Source: Sphingomonas arenae (GTDB lineage Bacteria > Pseudomonadota > Alphaproteobacteria > Sphingomonadales > Sphingomonadaceae). From it: 64,000 nt of DNA. The position numbers and the translations under genes were made by a program. The notes beneath the pieces were generated by a model, which saw only the letters and a list, made by a program, of their open reading frames with translations, did no database searches and was not told the DNA's origin. Of the stretch, positions 34,441-43,580 are shown in pieces (within the stretch, counting starts at the first letter, position 1; every line of letters starts with the position of its first letter). The stretch is taken from NCBI RefSeq assembly GCF_016924655.1, contig NZ_JAFFJU010000002.1, positions 1 to 64,000 of the forward strand, given 5' to 3'.

Positions 34441-35049
34441 CTACATGCCCGCTTCCACCGCCAGGCGGATGAGGTCCGCGGATGTCGGCAGGTGAAGACG
34501 CTCCATCAGCAAGGCGCGATGCATCTTCACCGTTTTCTCGCTGATGCCGAGTTTCCAGGCAATCTGCTTGTTGAGCAGGCCCGCAGCGATGAGCTCGAGA
34601 ACCTGCCGCTGGCGGGGCGGCAGGGACTTTACCAGCTCGACGGCACGTTCCCGGCGACCCGCGAAAAGCGATTGGGATTCGCCCGTGAGCTCCACCTGGG
34701 ATCCAAGGAACCAGGTCAGTTCCCCTTCCTCTCCGAAGATCGGCGTCACGAGCACCGCATTCCGGAACGGCGAGCCATCCTTTCGGTAATTCAAGATATC
34801 CACCAGCACGGGCGTGCGTCCCGCGATACCCTGGCGAATTCGTTCGGTGAGCCAGGGCTCGGTGGCGCTTCCGGCGAGAAATCGACAGTTGCGACCGACA
34901 ATCTCGCGCTCGGAGTAGCCGGTCAGTTCGCAGAACGCGTGGTTCGCAACCTCGATCGGATTATCTGGTCGACGCGGATTGCTGACTACACTGGCGATGG
35001 GACTTCGCCAGATGCTCTCGATCAACTCTTCGACGCCAGATGCCTGCAC
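34441..35049 (-). CDS. LOV-HTH blue-light-responsive transcription factor (EL222-like)
   Basis: 202 residues: an N-terminal LOV domain (about 18-125) and a LuxR/NarL-type HTH (about 143-200). The flavin-binding signature GRNCRFLAG has the adduct-forming Cys at 55. The flavin-contact residues Asn87 and Asn97 ([11 protein letters not shown]) and Gln118 (FLGSQVEL) are all in place. The output end [16 protein letters not shown] fits LuxR DNA recognition. The overall layout and motifs closely match EL222 of Erythrobacter litoralis, which dimerises and binds DNA on blue light. Targets are unknown. The divergent barrel gene and its own promoter are candidates. Confidence 0.94.
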   Translation of the reverse strand: MQASGVEELIESIWRSPIASVVSNPRRPDNPIEVANHAFCELTGYSEREIVGRNCRFLAGSATEPWLTERIRQGIAGRTPVLVDILNYRKDGSPFRNAVLVTPIFGEEGELTWFLGSQVELTGESQSLFAGRRERAVELVKSLPPRQRQVLELIAAGLLNKQIAWKLGISEKTVKMHRALLMERLHLPTSADLIRLAVEAGM

Positions 35050-35353
35050 TGCGTTGCCTCGTCCCTGATCATAACGGCTCCGGCGCCATCGCGCGAGTCA
35101 GCAACCCGGTGCCACTTCCAGACGCAATCCGCGAGCTGTTCTTGGCGGTTTTCCGCCACTTGCTCCTTCGTCTACGGTGTAGATCGATTGCCAGGTTATT
35201 GATTTATTGGAATAATTCATTCGAGCGAGCCGACTAAGGTGTGACTTTCTCGCAACTTGGATTCTGAACGGTTCGTTACGGGGCCGCTGGACGGCAACTT
35301 CCCTCATGTTCTACAAGTTCCTTGCGCCATCCATAGATTGAAAAGGGGAAAGC
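35050..35353. promoter_or_regulatory. 304-base divergent region between LOV regulator and outer-membrane barrel
   Basis: No ORF here has family features. The part at 35190-35222 is markedly AT-rich against the surrounding GC-rich DNA and is a likely promoter core. AAAAGGGGAAAGC immediately precedes the barrel ATG at 35354. A site for the LOV regulator is possible, but I cannot define it. Confidence 0.5.
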
Positions 35354-36187
35354 ATGCGCAAGTATCTCCTGGCCGCAGTTGCCGCTGCTGCCATTGCGAC
35401 ACCTGCCGCTGCCCGGGACAAGTCCGGGTACGTCGGCATCGAAGGCGGCCTGATGCTCGTCGAGGATCAGGACCACGACGCCGAATTCTCGGACCCCACT
35501 CTTGGGTCGGTGAATGACCTGGTCATCATCAACCACAAGATGGGCCTCGATATCGATGCGATCGCCGGATACGACTTTGGTCCGGTCCGGGCTGAGGCCG
35601 AACTCGGCTGGAAGCGCGCAAGCCATGACGATTATGCGCTTGCTCCTCCCTTCGACGAAGTCATCGACGCCGACGGCCGGACTAGTGTCCTGTCGCTCAT
35701 GGGCAACCTGCTCCTGGACTTCGGCGATGACGATGGTTGGAATGCCTACGTCGGCGGCGGCGCAGGTATTGCGCGGACTCGCATCCGGCTGAATTCGGAC
35801 GGCGCGATCGGCCGCGTCAGCGACACAGGCTTTGCATACCAGGCCATTGCCGGTGTTCGGCGTGCACTGAGCGACAATGTCGACTTCGGCCTGAAGTATC
35901 GTTTCTTCAACGCGAAGATCAACGACAGCATCGACCTGAGCGATCTTGATCTGGACACCGCGGATCTCGACGCCAAGTTCCGGTCGCATTCCCTGCTGGC
36001 GAGCCTGATCTTCAACTTCGCGCCACCGCCGCCGCCGCCTCCTCCCCCGCCGCCTCCGCCGCCGCCGCCTCCGCCGCCTCCGGCGACGCAGACGTGCCCG
36101 GACGGCTCGGTGATTCTGGCGACCGACGTGTGCCCGGTTCCGCCGCCACCGCCGCCACCGCCGCCGCCTGCTCCAGAGCGCGGCTAA
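35354..36187 (+). CDS. Outer-membrane beta-barrel protein with proline-rich tail
   Basis: 277 residues. Signal peptide (YLLAAVAAAAIATPAAA), then an eight-strand OmpA-like barrel (about 25-224) ending in SLLASLIFNF, with GWNAYVGGGAGIARTRIRL and YQAIAGVRRAL strands. The C-terminal ~50 residues are two long proline runs separated by a Cys-containing segment, TQTCPDGSVILATDVCPV, and end PAPERG. No OmpA peptidoglycan-binding domain follows, so the proline arm is a free tail or a linker to nothing seen. The codon-biased CCG/CCT run may slip. A terminator pair follows. Confidence 0.85.
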   Translation: MRKYLLAAVAAAAIATPAAARDKSGYVGIEGGLMLVEDQDHDAEFSDPTLGSVNDLVIINHKMGLDIDAIAGYDFGPVRAEAELGWKRASHDDYALAPPFDEVIDADGRTSVLSLMGNLLLDFGDDDGWNAYVGGGAGIARTRIRLNSDGAIGRVSDTGFAYQAIAGVRRALSDNVDFGLKYRFFNAKINDSIDLSDLDLDTADLDAKFRSHSLLASLIFNFAPPPPPPPPPPPPPPPPPPPPATQTCPDGSVILATDVCPVPPPPPPPPPPAPERG

Positions 36188-36192
36188 GCGGA

Positions 36193-36225
36193 CTGCTCGG
36201 CGCGGGTTGAACCAGCGCCGAGCAG
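36193..36225 (+). terminator. First hairpin after the barrel gene
   Basis: CTGCTCGGCGC at 36193-36203 pairs perfectly with GCGCCGAGCAG at 36215-36225, with an 11-base loop. It starts six bases after the stop. There is no T-run. Confidence 0.65.
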
Positions 36226-36241
36226 AGTAAAGCAAGAATTC

Positions 36242-36276
36242 GGGGTAGAGCCATGTGCTCTGCCCCGTTTTCTCTT
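36242..36276 (+). terminator. Intrinsic terminator after the barrel gene
   Basis: GGGGTAGAGC at 36242-36251 pairs with GCTCTGCCCC at 36257-36266 (one T-G pair), followed by GTTTTCTCTT. This is a clean rho-independent terminator and the second of two tandem hairpins. Confidence 0.85.
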
Positions 36277-36508
36277 GTTGGATGGATCGACTGCGACGGT
36301 CCCGCGCGAAGGTCGTGGGTCTAGGAAAGCCACGCAGTCGAGACAGTCGGTCGGAGCCTTGCGCTCACTCGGGCTACGGCTCGCCCCCGCCTCTGGATGC
36401 TAGTGAGCAGGCAAAGCGGCCGAAGAGCGTAGTTGTCACCCGTGACTTCAGCCCAGCGTTCAACAACCCTGGCGCCCGAAACTCAACGGCACCCGCGCTC
36501 TCCGAAAT

Positions 36509-37831
36509 TTAGCGGAGGGCCCCCGAGGGCGGAGTGTAAGCCGCCGCCGCAGCCTGGCGCTCCGGCTGCGTATCCCAGCCGTAGATATCGTTCAGGTAGG
36601 TGAGCTTCCCCCCCTCCGGCTGCGCCGTGAGGTAGGTTAGGTAGATCGGCACGCCCTGAGGGATCTGCACGAACTGTTCAGGCTCCGAACCGCGCGCAGC
36701 GGGGTCCGAGCCCATCAGCCAGCGCCCGAGCCGACGCGCATCCTCTAGACGGATGCAGCCGTTGGAAAGCTGGCGTACCGGCTTGGCGAAATGCTCGCGC
36801 GCCGGCGTGTCGTGGAGGTAGATGTCCACGCCGCTCGGGAACGGCACCTTCATTTTGCCCATGCTATTGCCAGGTCCGGGCTGCTGACGGATGCGCATCT
36901 GCTTCGCACCGGAGGCAAGTGCCTTCCAATCGACTTCACTTGCCGGGACAACCGCCGCATCCCGGGTCCAGTCCGACATCACTTCGTAGCCGCGCGGCTT
37001 GAGGTAGGCCGCCCCCTGCTTCAGAGCCGAGGGCGCAACCGTCTTGCGAATGAGGTTCGGCGGCACGTTCCAATAGGGGTTCAAGGTCAGGTAATGGATG
37101 ACGCTGCCGATCATGGGGGTCGGTGTGTCGGGCGTCCCGACCACGACCTTCATGCTGTCGACCGGCTGTCCATTCTCATACATGGTCAGCCTTGCGGTGG
37201 CCGCGTCCACGATGATGAAGCGCCCTGAGGACGGCAGGATGCGCGCACGCTCGAGGTTGGCTAGCAGCCTGGCATCGGCGACCGTCTGACCCGACGCGAT
37301 CGCCGCATCGCGGATGCCCCGATAAATCGGGTTCAAGTCCGCCATGCGATCGATCTGCGCAGCAAGATCCGGAGCCGCCGCGGTCGTCAGGAGGATCTGG
37401 TCCGGACGAGCATGCGGCCGAAGCAGATCATAGCCATAGATCATGCCCTTGGGCGGCGTACGAAGATGCTGCACATAAGCCACCCAGGCCTTGGACAAGG
37501 TCACTTCCGCCGCCTTGGTCGCGGCCGGATCACCAGTCGCAGCCTGGGCGATCGCCGCATCCACTTGGGCGGCCAGTTGCGGACCGAAGGCGAAACCGTC
37601 GATCGGTGATCGCTTCAGCAACGCCGAGAGCCGGCTGGCAGCGGAGCGGGTCGCTACGTTGCGGAACCAAATCGGGGCGTCGCCATGATGGAAGTAATAG
37701 GCTTCAACCGGGTCGGACGGCGCAACCCGGACGACGGGAGCCGGCGGAGGCGCCGGTTGCCTCTTCTTCGCCTCGCTAACTGATGGGAGAAGAACGGTCA
37801 GCGCAGTGGCAGCAAGCAGAATATTCTTCAC
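36509..37831 (-). CDS. L,D-transpeptidase (YcbB-like, YkuD domain)
   Basis: 440 residues with a signal peptide (LLAATALTVLLPSVSEA). The catalytic domain spans about 205-400, with FIIVDAATARLTMYENG and the active site YLHDTP, then QLSNGCIRLEDA with nucleophile Cys. The motif has Asn-Gly-Cys where classical YkuD has His-Gly-Cys, as in YcbB-type enzymes. It makes 3-3 peptidoglycan crosslinks in the periplasm. GTG 37831 is the likely start. Closely similar to the plus-strand gene at 39814, from which it is separated by the EAL gene. Confidence 0.93.
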   Translation of the reverse strand: MKNILLAATALTVLLPSVSEAKKRQPAPPPAPVVRVAPSDPVEAYYFHHGDAPIWFRNVATRSAASRLSALLKRSPIDGFAFGPQLAAQVDAAIAQAATGDPAATKAAEVTLSKAWVAYVQHLRTPPKGMIYGYDLLRPHARPDQILLTTAAAPDLAAQIDRMADLNPIYRGIRDAAIASGQTVADARLLANLERARILPSSGRFIIVDAATARLTMYENGQPVDSMKVVVGTPDTPTPMIGSVIHYLTLNPYWNVPPNLIRKTVAPSALKQGAAYLKPRGYEVMSDWTRDAAVVPASEVDWKALASGAKQMRIRQQPGPGNSMGKMKVPFPSGVDIYLHDTPAREHFAKPVRQLSNGCIRLEDARRLGRWLMGSDPAARGSEPEQFVQIPQGVPIYLTYLTAQPEGGKLTYLNDIYGWDTQPERQAAAAAYTPPSGALR

Positions 37832-37956
37832 GGCGGTCCCGAGCCCCAGTTGGTTTAGCCTGGACGCTTATCTAGGCCCATGCCCCTGTCGGGCAAGTGA
37901 ACCGTTTGAATTGGATGCGCTTTGACGTCAGTCGTGGCGTGTCGGTCACGTGCGCT

Positions 37957-39693
37957 TCAGCAGCAATGCCGCCGGCTGCGCCAGTACTCGAGTGCCGCTT
38001 CGGCCTCGAGCGGCTTGGCGAAATAGAACCCCTGCCCCGATGCGCAGCCCAGCGTCGCGAGAGTGGTTGCCAACTCCCGGCTTTCGATGCCTTCCGCGGT
38101 GGTCGACATGCCCAAGGCTTCGGCGAGGCTCAGCACGGCGCGGACGATGGCCACGCTGTCAGGGTCGACCATCATCGCAGACACAAAGCTCCGATCGATC
38201 TTGAGTACGTCAATCGGCAGGCGCTGCAGATAGGCAAGGGACGAGTAGCCCGTGCCGAAATCGTCCATCGCCACAGTGGCATCCAGCGCCTTCAACGCGT
38301 CGAACACCCGCGTCGCGCGACCCGGATCCTGCACGATCGAACTTTCCGTCAGCTCCAGCGTGAGCCGTTCGCCGGTAAGGCCGCTCGACCGCAACGCGCT
38401 CGATACGACACCGGCGATATCGTCCCGTGCGACCTGAATCGCCGACAGGTTCACTCCCACGTAGAGCGGCAACTGCTCGCCGGTCCTGCGATCCCACTCC
38501 GCCAGGGTTTGGGCCGCCTTGTCCATGGCCCAGCGGCCGAGCGCGAGGATCAGGCCGCTCTCCTCCGCAACGGGAATGAACTCCGACGGGCTGATCTCGC
38601 CTCGATCCTCGTGGCTCCACCGGGCAAGCGCCTCGAACCCGGCGACCTCTCCGGACTTCAGGTCGATCAGCGGCTGATAGAAGAGCTTTAGCTCGTCGCG
38701 ATCCAGTGCGCGCCGAAGCTCTGTCTCGATGGAGAAGCGGCGGCGTGCCTCGCTCGCCTGCTTCGCCTCGTAAACTTGCGGGCGACCCGCCTGCTTGGCC
38801 TGCTTCACCGCGAACTGCGCGTTGCGGAACAGCTCCTCGGGCTCCTGGCCGTGCTGCATCACCGCCAGCCCGATGGCGCAGTCCACCTTGATCTCGAGGT
38901 CACCCAACTTGAAGGGAGCTGTCATCACTTCCTGGATGCGCGTGGCCGCCCTCATCGCATCGGCAATGCCGCGGCGCAGCGAAACCACTACGCCGAACTC
39001 GTTGCCGCCCGTGCGAGCCAGCTTGTCGCCGGCCCGAAGGGCGGAAATCAGGCGGCGTGCGAAGGTGATGATCAGCTCGTCACCCGCCAGGCTGCCCATG
39101 GTCTCGTTGATGCGGGAGAACCGCAGCATGTCCACGACCAGGACAGCATGCTCCAGTCCGTCCTCGGCAGCAGACTGAGTGTCGTTGGCCGCCTCGATCA
39201 TCTCGGTAAAGGCGAGGCGGTTGGGCAGCCCGGTCAGGCTGTCGCGAAGCATCTCGGCCCGAAGCGTGCGTTCGGCCTGCAGCTCTACCGTCCGGTCGAC
39301 AACGGAGACCAGGCAACGCTGCTCCTCTGCCTGCAGGCGTGGGAGCGGTGCCAACTTCATCCGGAAGAAGCGGCCGGACACCCCATCTCCGTCGCGAAAG
39401 TCGAGTTCGTCGCTGCTGGTGCCTTCGAACCAGCCTCTCAGGTGGGCAGCAATCAACCCCTCGCCGTGAAGGCACTTGGCGACAAGTTCGTCGAAGGTGC
39501 CGACGGAGGAGTTCCGCAGCAAATCATCGAAGCGCCGATTATGGCCGTGGATCGCCAGCACACCGCTTGCCCCGCGGGTTACGACGGCAGCTGCAATGGG
39601 CAAGGCGTCCAGCAACGACAGGTCGTTCGCCGTCGCCGGCGATCCCTGTTGCGGTGCCGCCCCACCGGACGATCGCTGCGATGCAGCCTGCAT
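37957..39693 (-). CDS. PAS-like/GGDEF/EAL cyclic-di-GMP phosphodiesterase
   Basis: 578 residues. An N-terminal PAS-like sensor (about 20-135) precedes a GGDEF domain (about 140-305) whose signature reads TGGNEFGV, with Asn replacing the acidic residue, so it is probably not an active cyclase. The C-terminal EAL domain (about 315-565) is intact: FEALARW, NLSAIQ, LELTESS, DDFGTGYSSLAYL, LKIDRSF, TAEGIE and GQGF all carry the metal and general-base residues. Net activity is expected to be cyclic-di-GMP hydrolysis, with the GGNEF domain as a possible GTP-sensing regulator. No membrane helix is seen. Confidence 0.93.
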   Translation of the reverse strand: MQAASQRSSGGAAPQQGSPATANDLSLLDALPIAAAVVTRGASGVLAIHGHNRRFDDLLRNSSVGTFDELVAKCLHGEGLIAAHLRGWFEGTSSDELDFRDGDGVSGRFFRMKLAPLPRLQAEEQRCLVSVVDRTVELQAERTLRAEMLRDSLTGLPNRLAFTEMIEAANDTQSAAEDGLEHAVLVVDMLRFSRINETMGSLAGDELIITFARRLISALRAGDKLARTGGNEFGVVVSLRRGIADAMRAATRIQEVMTAPFKLGDLEIKVDCAIGLAVMQHGQEPEELFRNAQFAVKQAKQAGRPQVYEAKQASEARRRFSIETELRRALDRDELKLFYQPLIDLKSGEVAGFEALARWSHEDRGEISPSEFIPVAEESGLILALGRWAMDKAAQTLAEWDRRTGEQLPLYVGVNLSAIQVARDDIAGVVSSALRSSGLTGERLTLELTESSIVQDPGRATRVFDALKALDATVAMDDFGTGYSSLAYLQRLPIDVLKIDRSFVSAMMVDPDSVAIVRAVLSLAEALGMSTTAEGIESRELATTLATLGCASGQGFYFAKPLEAEAALEYWRSRRHCC

Positions 39694-39813
39694 TCGCCCC
39701 CTTTGAACGGCAGGGAGTTAATTCTACGTTGCCTTCGTCGAGAACCTGCAGCAGGCCGACCACCAAGTGCATGATTCCGCATCGGTTCATCTTCTTCGGG
39801 GAATAGTGACCCA

Positions 39814-41100
39814 ATGACGAGTTTCCTGCCCACGCTCCTGGCCGCCGCCGCGGTGTTCCAACCTGTGGACAGCGCGGTGCCTGAACCGGTGGAGACGATC
39901 GCACTTCCTCCGAGCGGCGAACGCGGCCTCGACATGATCGTTGTCGATACGGAGGCGATGCCGGCAGAGCCCGAGCTGGCGAAAGGTCTTCCCCAGAACC
40001 TCGAAGAGAGCTTCAGCGGCGCTCCCGTCGACCTGTTCGTCCCGACCCACCACCTCTACACCGACCTCCGCCGCTCCCTGGTTCGCTACCAGATGAAATG
40101 GGGGGCTCTCCCTGCGGTGACGGTGGAGACAAACGGCCCCGCTCTGAAGATCGGCTCCAGGGACCCACGCATCTCCTCGCTTCGCCAGCGCCTTGGGTTG
40201 CCGGCGGGCACCATTTTCGACGCGGCGCTGGCAAAAAAGGTGGCCGAGTACCAGGCTGACCACGGCCTGAAGTCGGACGGCATTGCCGGTCCGGGCACCT
40301 TGGCGTCCATGAACCGTGGCGCGGGCTGGTACGAACGTCAGATCATGCTCAACATGGAGCGGGCGCGGCGCCTTCCCCCGGAGGGCAGCCGCGAGCGCTA
40401 TGTGCTTGTGGATGCCGGTTCGGCGCGACTGTGGATGTACGAGAATGGTCGGCCGGTCGACAGCATGAAGGTCATCGTCGGCTCGCCTGCTTCGGAAACC
40501 CCGATGATGGCTGCCTTGCTGCGCTACACGGCTATCAACCCGTTCTGGAACATTCCGCCCGACCTGGTGCAGAAGAGCGTTGCAAAGCGCGTCCTGGAAC
40601 AAGGTCCGGCCTATCTCGACCAGAAGCGCTATCAGGTGCTGTCCGACTGGTCGGATCAGGCGAGCGTGATCGATCCGTCGACTGTGGACTGGCAGGCGGT
40701 TGCGGATGGCCGCACCGAACTGCGCGTCCGGCAGCTTCCGGGCGCGGACAACTTCATGGGGATCGCCAAGTTCATGATGCCGAACCACTACGGCATCTAC
40801 CTGCACGATACGCCCAACAAGGCCTTCTTTGCCAATGAGGACCGCTGGATCAGCAATGGCTGCGTCCGGGTTGAAGACGCGGCTCGCCTTGCGCGCTGGA
40901 TCTACGGGGCTATGCCGGAGCCGAAATCGCCGGACTCCGAAGAGCGGGTGGACCTGGACAAGCCCGTGCCGGTCTACATCACTTACCTGACGGTGGGAGC
41001 CGGAGCGGGCGGGCCGCAATTTCGTGCCGATCCCTATAACCGGGACGCCCCGCTCCTCGCCAAGTTTGAAGGCGCACTGCCGGCCGCCGCTACCCGCTGA
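39814..41100 (+). CDS. L,D-transpeptidase with peptidoglycan-binding domain
   Basis: 428 residues with an N-terminal secretion signal (LLAAAAVFQPVDSA). A PG_binding_1 domain (about 105-165, with ISSLRQRLGLP and VAEYQADHGLKSDGIAG) comes before a YkuD catalytic domain (about 185-395) with YVLVDAGSARLWMYENG, YLHDTP and the active-site SNGCVRVEDA. A paralogue of the gene at 36509: the two share VDSMKV, NP-WN-PP and the SNGC motif, but the present protein keeps the binding domain. Divergent from the EAL gene. Its last 11 bases overlap the convergent parC end. Confidence 0.94.
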   Translation: MTSFLPTLLAAAAVFQPVDSAVPEPVETIALPPSGERGLDMIVVDTEAMPAEPELAKGLPQNLEESFSGAPVDLFVPTHHLYTDLRRSLVRYQMKWGALPAVTVETNGPALKIGSRDPRISSLRQRLGLPAGTIFDAALAKKVAEYQADHGLKSDGIAGPGTLASMNRGAGWYERQIMLNMERARRLPPEGSRERYVLVDAGSARLWMYENGRPVDSMKVIVGSPASETPMMAALLRYTAINPFWNIPPDLVQKSVAKRVLEQGPAYLDQKRYQVLSDWSDQASVIDPSTVDWQAVADGRTELRVRQLPGADNFMGIAKFMMPNHYGIYLHDTPNKAFFANEDRWISNGCVRVEDAARLARWIYGAMPEPKSPDSEERVDLDKPVPVYITYLTVGAGAGGPQFRADPYNRDAPLLAKFEGALPAAATR

Positions 41101-43363
41101 AGCGGTTGCTCCGCGGAAAGCCGTTGGGCGCCATGCGTCCGCTCGCCCCGCGGATGCCCCGCCACGGGGTCAGATCCGCCTCGGTTCGGGTGCGGCCACT
41201 CTCCCCGCCCATCGACCAGCTCAGGCCCTCGGCGAAGCGAATGGGAACCAGATCGGCCAGCCCGCCGTCCCTGTAGCGCTGTAGCTGGACCCCGGATCCG
41301 CGCCCCATTTCCGGTAGTTCCTGCAGCTGGAAGATCAGCATCTTCCGGTTCTCGCCCATCACGGCGACGGCATCAGCGCCATCCGGAATGCACTTCAGGA
41401 CCGCCAGCCTCGCGCCGGGCCGCAGGTTGAGCAGCTGCTTGCCTTTGCGCGTCTCCGCGAGAACCGCCTCTCCTGACGTCACGAAGCCACGCCCGTCGGA
41501 ACTCGCCACCAGCAGCTTCATGTCGGGCCGCACCACGAACAGGGTTGCGATCTCCACCTCGGCGGCCAGGTCGATGGACAGTCGCACCGGCTCTCCAAAG
41601 CCGCGGCCACCCGGGAGCTTGTCGCCAGCCAACGTGTAGACCCGCCCGTTTTCCGCCGCCAGCAGCAGCTTGTCGGTGGTCTGCGCATGGAAGATGAGGT
41701 GCAGCGCGTCCCCTTCCCTGAACTTCAGCGTCTCCGCGTCGTCCAGCGCCACATGGCCCTTCATCGCGCGGATCCAGCCACGCTGCGACAGGATGACGGT
41801 GATCGGCTCCTTTTCGATCATCGCGGACCAGTCGATCTCCGCGCGGGAAGTGGTGCCCTCCTGCAGGTGCGTCCGCCGCGCGTCCCCGAACTTGGCTTTC
41901 ACGTCGGCGAGCTGCTTCTTCATGCGGCGACGCTGCTTCGCCTTGTCCTCGATGAGGCTCGCGAGGTCGGCGCGCTCCTTGGCGAGGGACGTCCGCTCGC
42001 GCCCGATCTCCATTTCCTCCAGCTTGCGCAAGCTGCGTAGCCGCATGTTGAGGATCGCTTCCGCCTGCCGGTCGGTCAGGCCGAACTCCGCGATCATCAC
42101 GGCCTTGGGCTCATCCTCGGTGCGGATGATCTCTATGACCCGGTCGAGATTGAGGAAGGCGATCAGGAAGCCGTCGAGTAGTTCCAAGCGGTCGTCGATC
42201 TTGCCGATCCGCACCTGCGCCCGCCGGACCAGCACCTGGAACTGGAACGCCAGCCACGCGGTCAGCGCCTGCTTCAGGCTCATCACCCCCGGCGTCCGGG
42301 TGGCGTCGAGCACGTTGAGGTTCAGCGGGAAGCGGATCTCTAGGTCGGTGAGCCGATAGAGACTCTCCTTCAGCAGCTCTGTGTCGACATTGCGGCTGCG
42401 GGGTACCAGGACGATGCGGATCTTCTCGTCGCTCTCGTCGCGGATGTCCTCCAGGATCGGCAGCTTCTTGTTGGCGATCAGTTCGGCGATCTGCTCGATC
42501 AACTTGGCCTTGGGCACGCCATAGGGCACCTCCGAGATGACCAGCTGCCACATGCCGCCGCCGAGCTTTTCGACACCGGTCGGCTCCCACTCTCCATCGC
42601 CCTCCCGGCCGACCGAGAAGCGAGCCCGGAGCCGAAAGCTGCCGCGCCCGGTCTCATAGGCGTGAGCGATCACTTCCCGGCTGTCCACCAGCACGCCTCC
42701 AGTCGGGAAGTCCGGCCCGGACACGAAGTCCATTAGGTCGCGGCTCTCGGCATGCGGATTGTCGATGAGGTGGGTCGCGGCGTCGATCAGCTCACCGACA
42801 TTGTGCGGCGGGATACTGGTCGCCATGCCGACAGCGATACCGCTCGCGCCGTTCGCCAGCAGGTTGGGAAACAGCCCCGGAAAGACCTCCGGTTCTTCCT
42901 CCTCGCCATTGTAGGTCGGCTTGAAGTCGACCGTGCCCTCGTCGAGGCCGGCCATCAGCTGGGTGGCGATGGCCGTCAACTTGGCTTCGGTATAGCGGTA
43001 GGCAGCCGCGTTATCGCCGTCGATGTTGCCGAAGTTCCCCTGCCCGTCCACCAACGGATAGCGAAGCGCGAATTCCTGGGCCAGCCGGACCATGGCATCG
43101 TACACCGACGCATCCCCGTGCGGATGGTATTTGCCGATGACGTCGCCAACGACCCGCGCGCTCTTCTTGTAGGAACCCGCCGGATCGAGCCGCAGCAGCC
43201 GCATCGCCCACAGCAGCCGTCGATGGACCGGCTTCAGGCCATCCCGCACGTCCGGCAAAGACCGGGCCGTGATCGTGGACAGCGCATAGACCAGGTACCG
43301 CTCGGAGAGAGCAGCGTCGAAGGGCGTGTCGATGGTGGTGGAGGCGGGCTCGTCTGCTTGCAT
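41090..43363 (-). CDS. parC: DNA topoisomerase IV subunit A
   Basis: 757 residues from ATG 43363. The N-terminal breakage-reunion domain has the GyrA/ParC signature VGDVIGKYHPHGDASVYDAM, and the active-site Tyr124 in AYRYTEAKL. The C-terminal region is a beta-pinwheel-like part with less conserved blades. It decatenates daughter chromosomes with ParE, encoded elsewhere. At the resistance-determining position equal to Ser80 of E. coli ParC there is Ala. This is common in alphaproteobacteria and is not evidence of acquired resistance. The frame extends to 43450, but the family start fits 43363. Confidence 0.95.
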   Translation of the reverse strand: MQADEPASTTIDTPFDAALSERYLVYALSTITARSLPDVRDGLKPVHRRLLWAMRLLRLDPAGSYKKSARVVGDVIGKYHPHGDASVYDAMVRLAQEFALRYPLVDGQGNFGNIDGDNAAAYRYTEAKLTAIATQLMAGLDEGTVDFKPTYNGEEEEPEVFPGLFPNLLANGASGIAVGMATSIPPHNVGELIDAATHLIDNPHAESRDLMDFVSGPDFPTGGVLVDSREVIAHAYETGRGSFRLRARFSVGREGDGEWEPTGVEKLGGGMWQLVISEVPYGVPKAKLIEQIAELIANKKLPILEDIRDESDEKIRIVLVPRSRNVDTELLKESLYRLTDLEIRFPLNLNVLDATRTPGVMSLKQALTAWLAFQFQVLVRRAQVRIGKIDDRLELLDGFLIAFLNLDRVIEIIRTEDEPKAVMIAEFGLTDRQAEAILNMRLRSLRKLEEMEIGRERTSLAKERADLASLIEDKAKQRRRMKKQLADVKAKFGDARRTHLQEGTTSRAEIDWSAMIEKEPITVILSQRGWIRAMKGHVALDDAETLKFREGDALHLIFHAQTTDKLLLAAENGRVYTLAGDKLPGGRGFGEPVRLSIDLAAEVEIATLFVVRPDMKLLVASSDGRGFVTSGEAVLAETRKGKQLLNLRPGARLAVLKCIPDGADAVAVMGENRKMLIFQLQELPEMGRGSGVQLQRYRDGGLADLVPIRFAEGLSWSMGGESGRTRTEADLTPWRGIRGASGRMAPNGFPRSNRFSG

Positions 43364-43432
43364 GGTCGAGGGGTTAGCAAGCCCGCAGCGGTCCGTCACC
43401 GGGTCGCTGTGGCTCTGCGCCCGACTTAAACC

Positions 43433-43448
43433 GTCACGAAGCCGTGAC
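43433..43448. promoter_or_regulatory. Inverted repeat upstream of the RND efflux operon
   Basis: GTCACG at 43433-43438 and CGTGAC at 43443-43448 are separated by four bases, a 16-base dyad in the 280-base region between divergent parC and the adaptor gene. A candidate operator for a TetR-like or other repressor, but no regulator gene is next to it. Confidence 0.35.
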
Positions 43449-43580
43449 ACGGACCTGCAAGGCTAAAAACGGCTGTGGGCTGGACTTAAGCTGGTCCTTA
43501 TCCCGCATTGCCGGTCGCCCCCTGGGTGCCGAGGTGGCTTTGTCAGTGCTGGTTAAGGAATAGGCGGGGAGGACCAGCAA

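Larger units (their letters stand above)
36188..36508. other. 321-base gap with two terminators and no supported gene
   Basis: The first third holds the two hairpins. The remainder, 36277-36508, has a plus-strand frame without known features and nothing I can call. It separates convergent genes, so lack of a promoter is expected. Confidence 0.6.

Noticed and set aside
36255-36512. Plus-strand 85-residue ORF after the barrel gene
   Set aside because: It begins inside an intrinsic terminator hairpin, and its residues show no family feature.
42990-43150. ParC Ala at the Ser80-equivalent position as acquired quinolone resistance
   Set aside because: Ala at this position is common in alphaproteobacterial ParC, so it is better read as lineage background.
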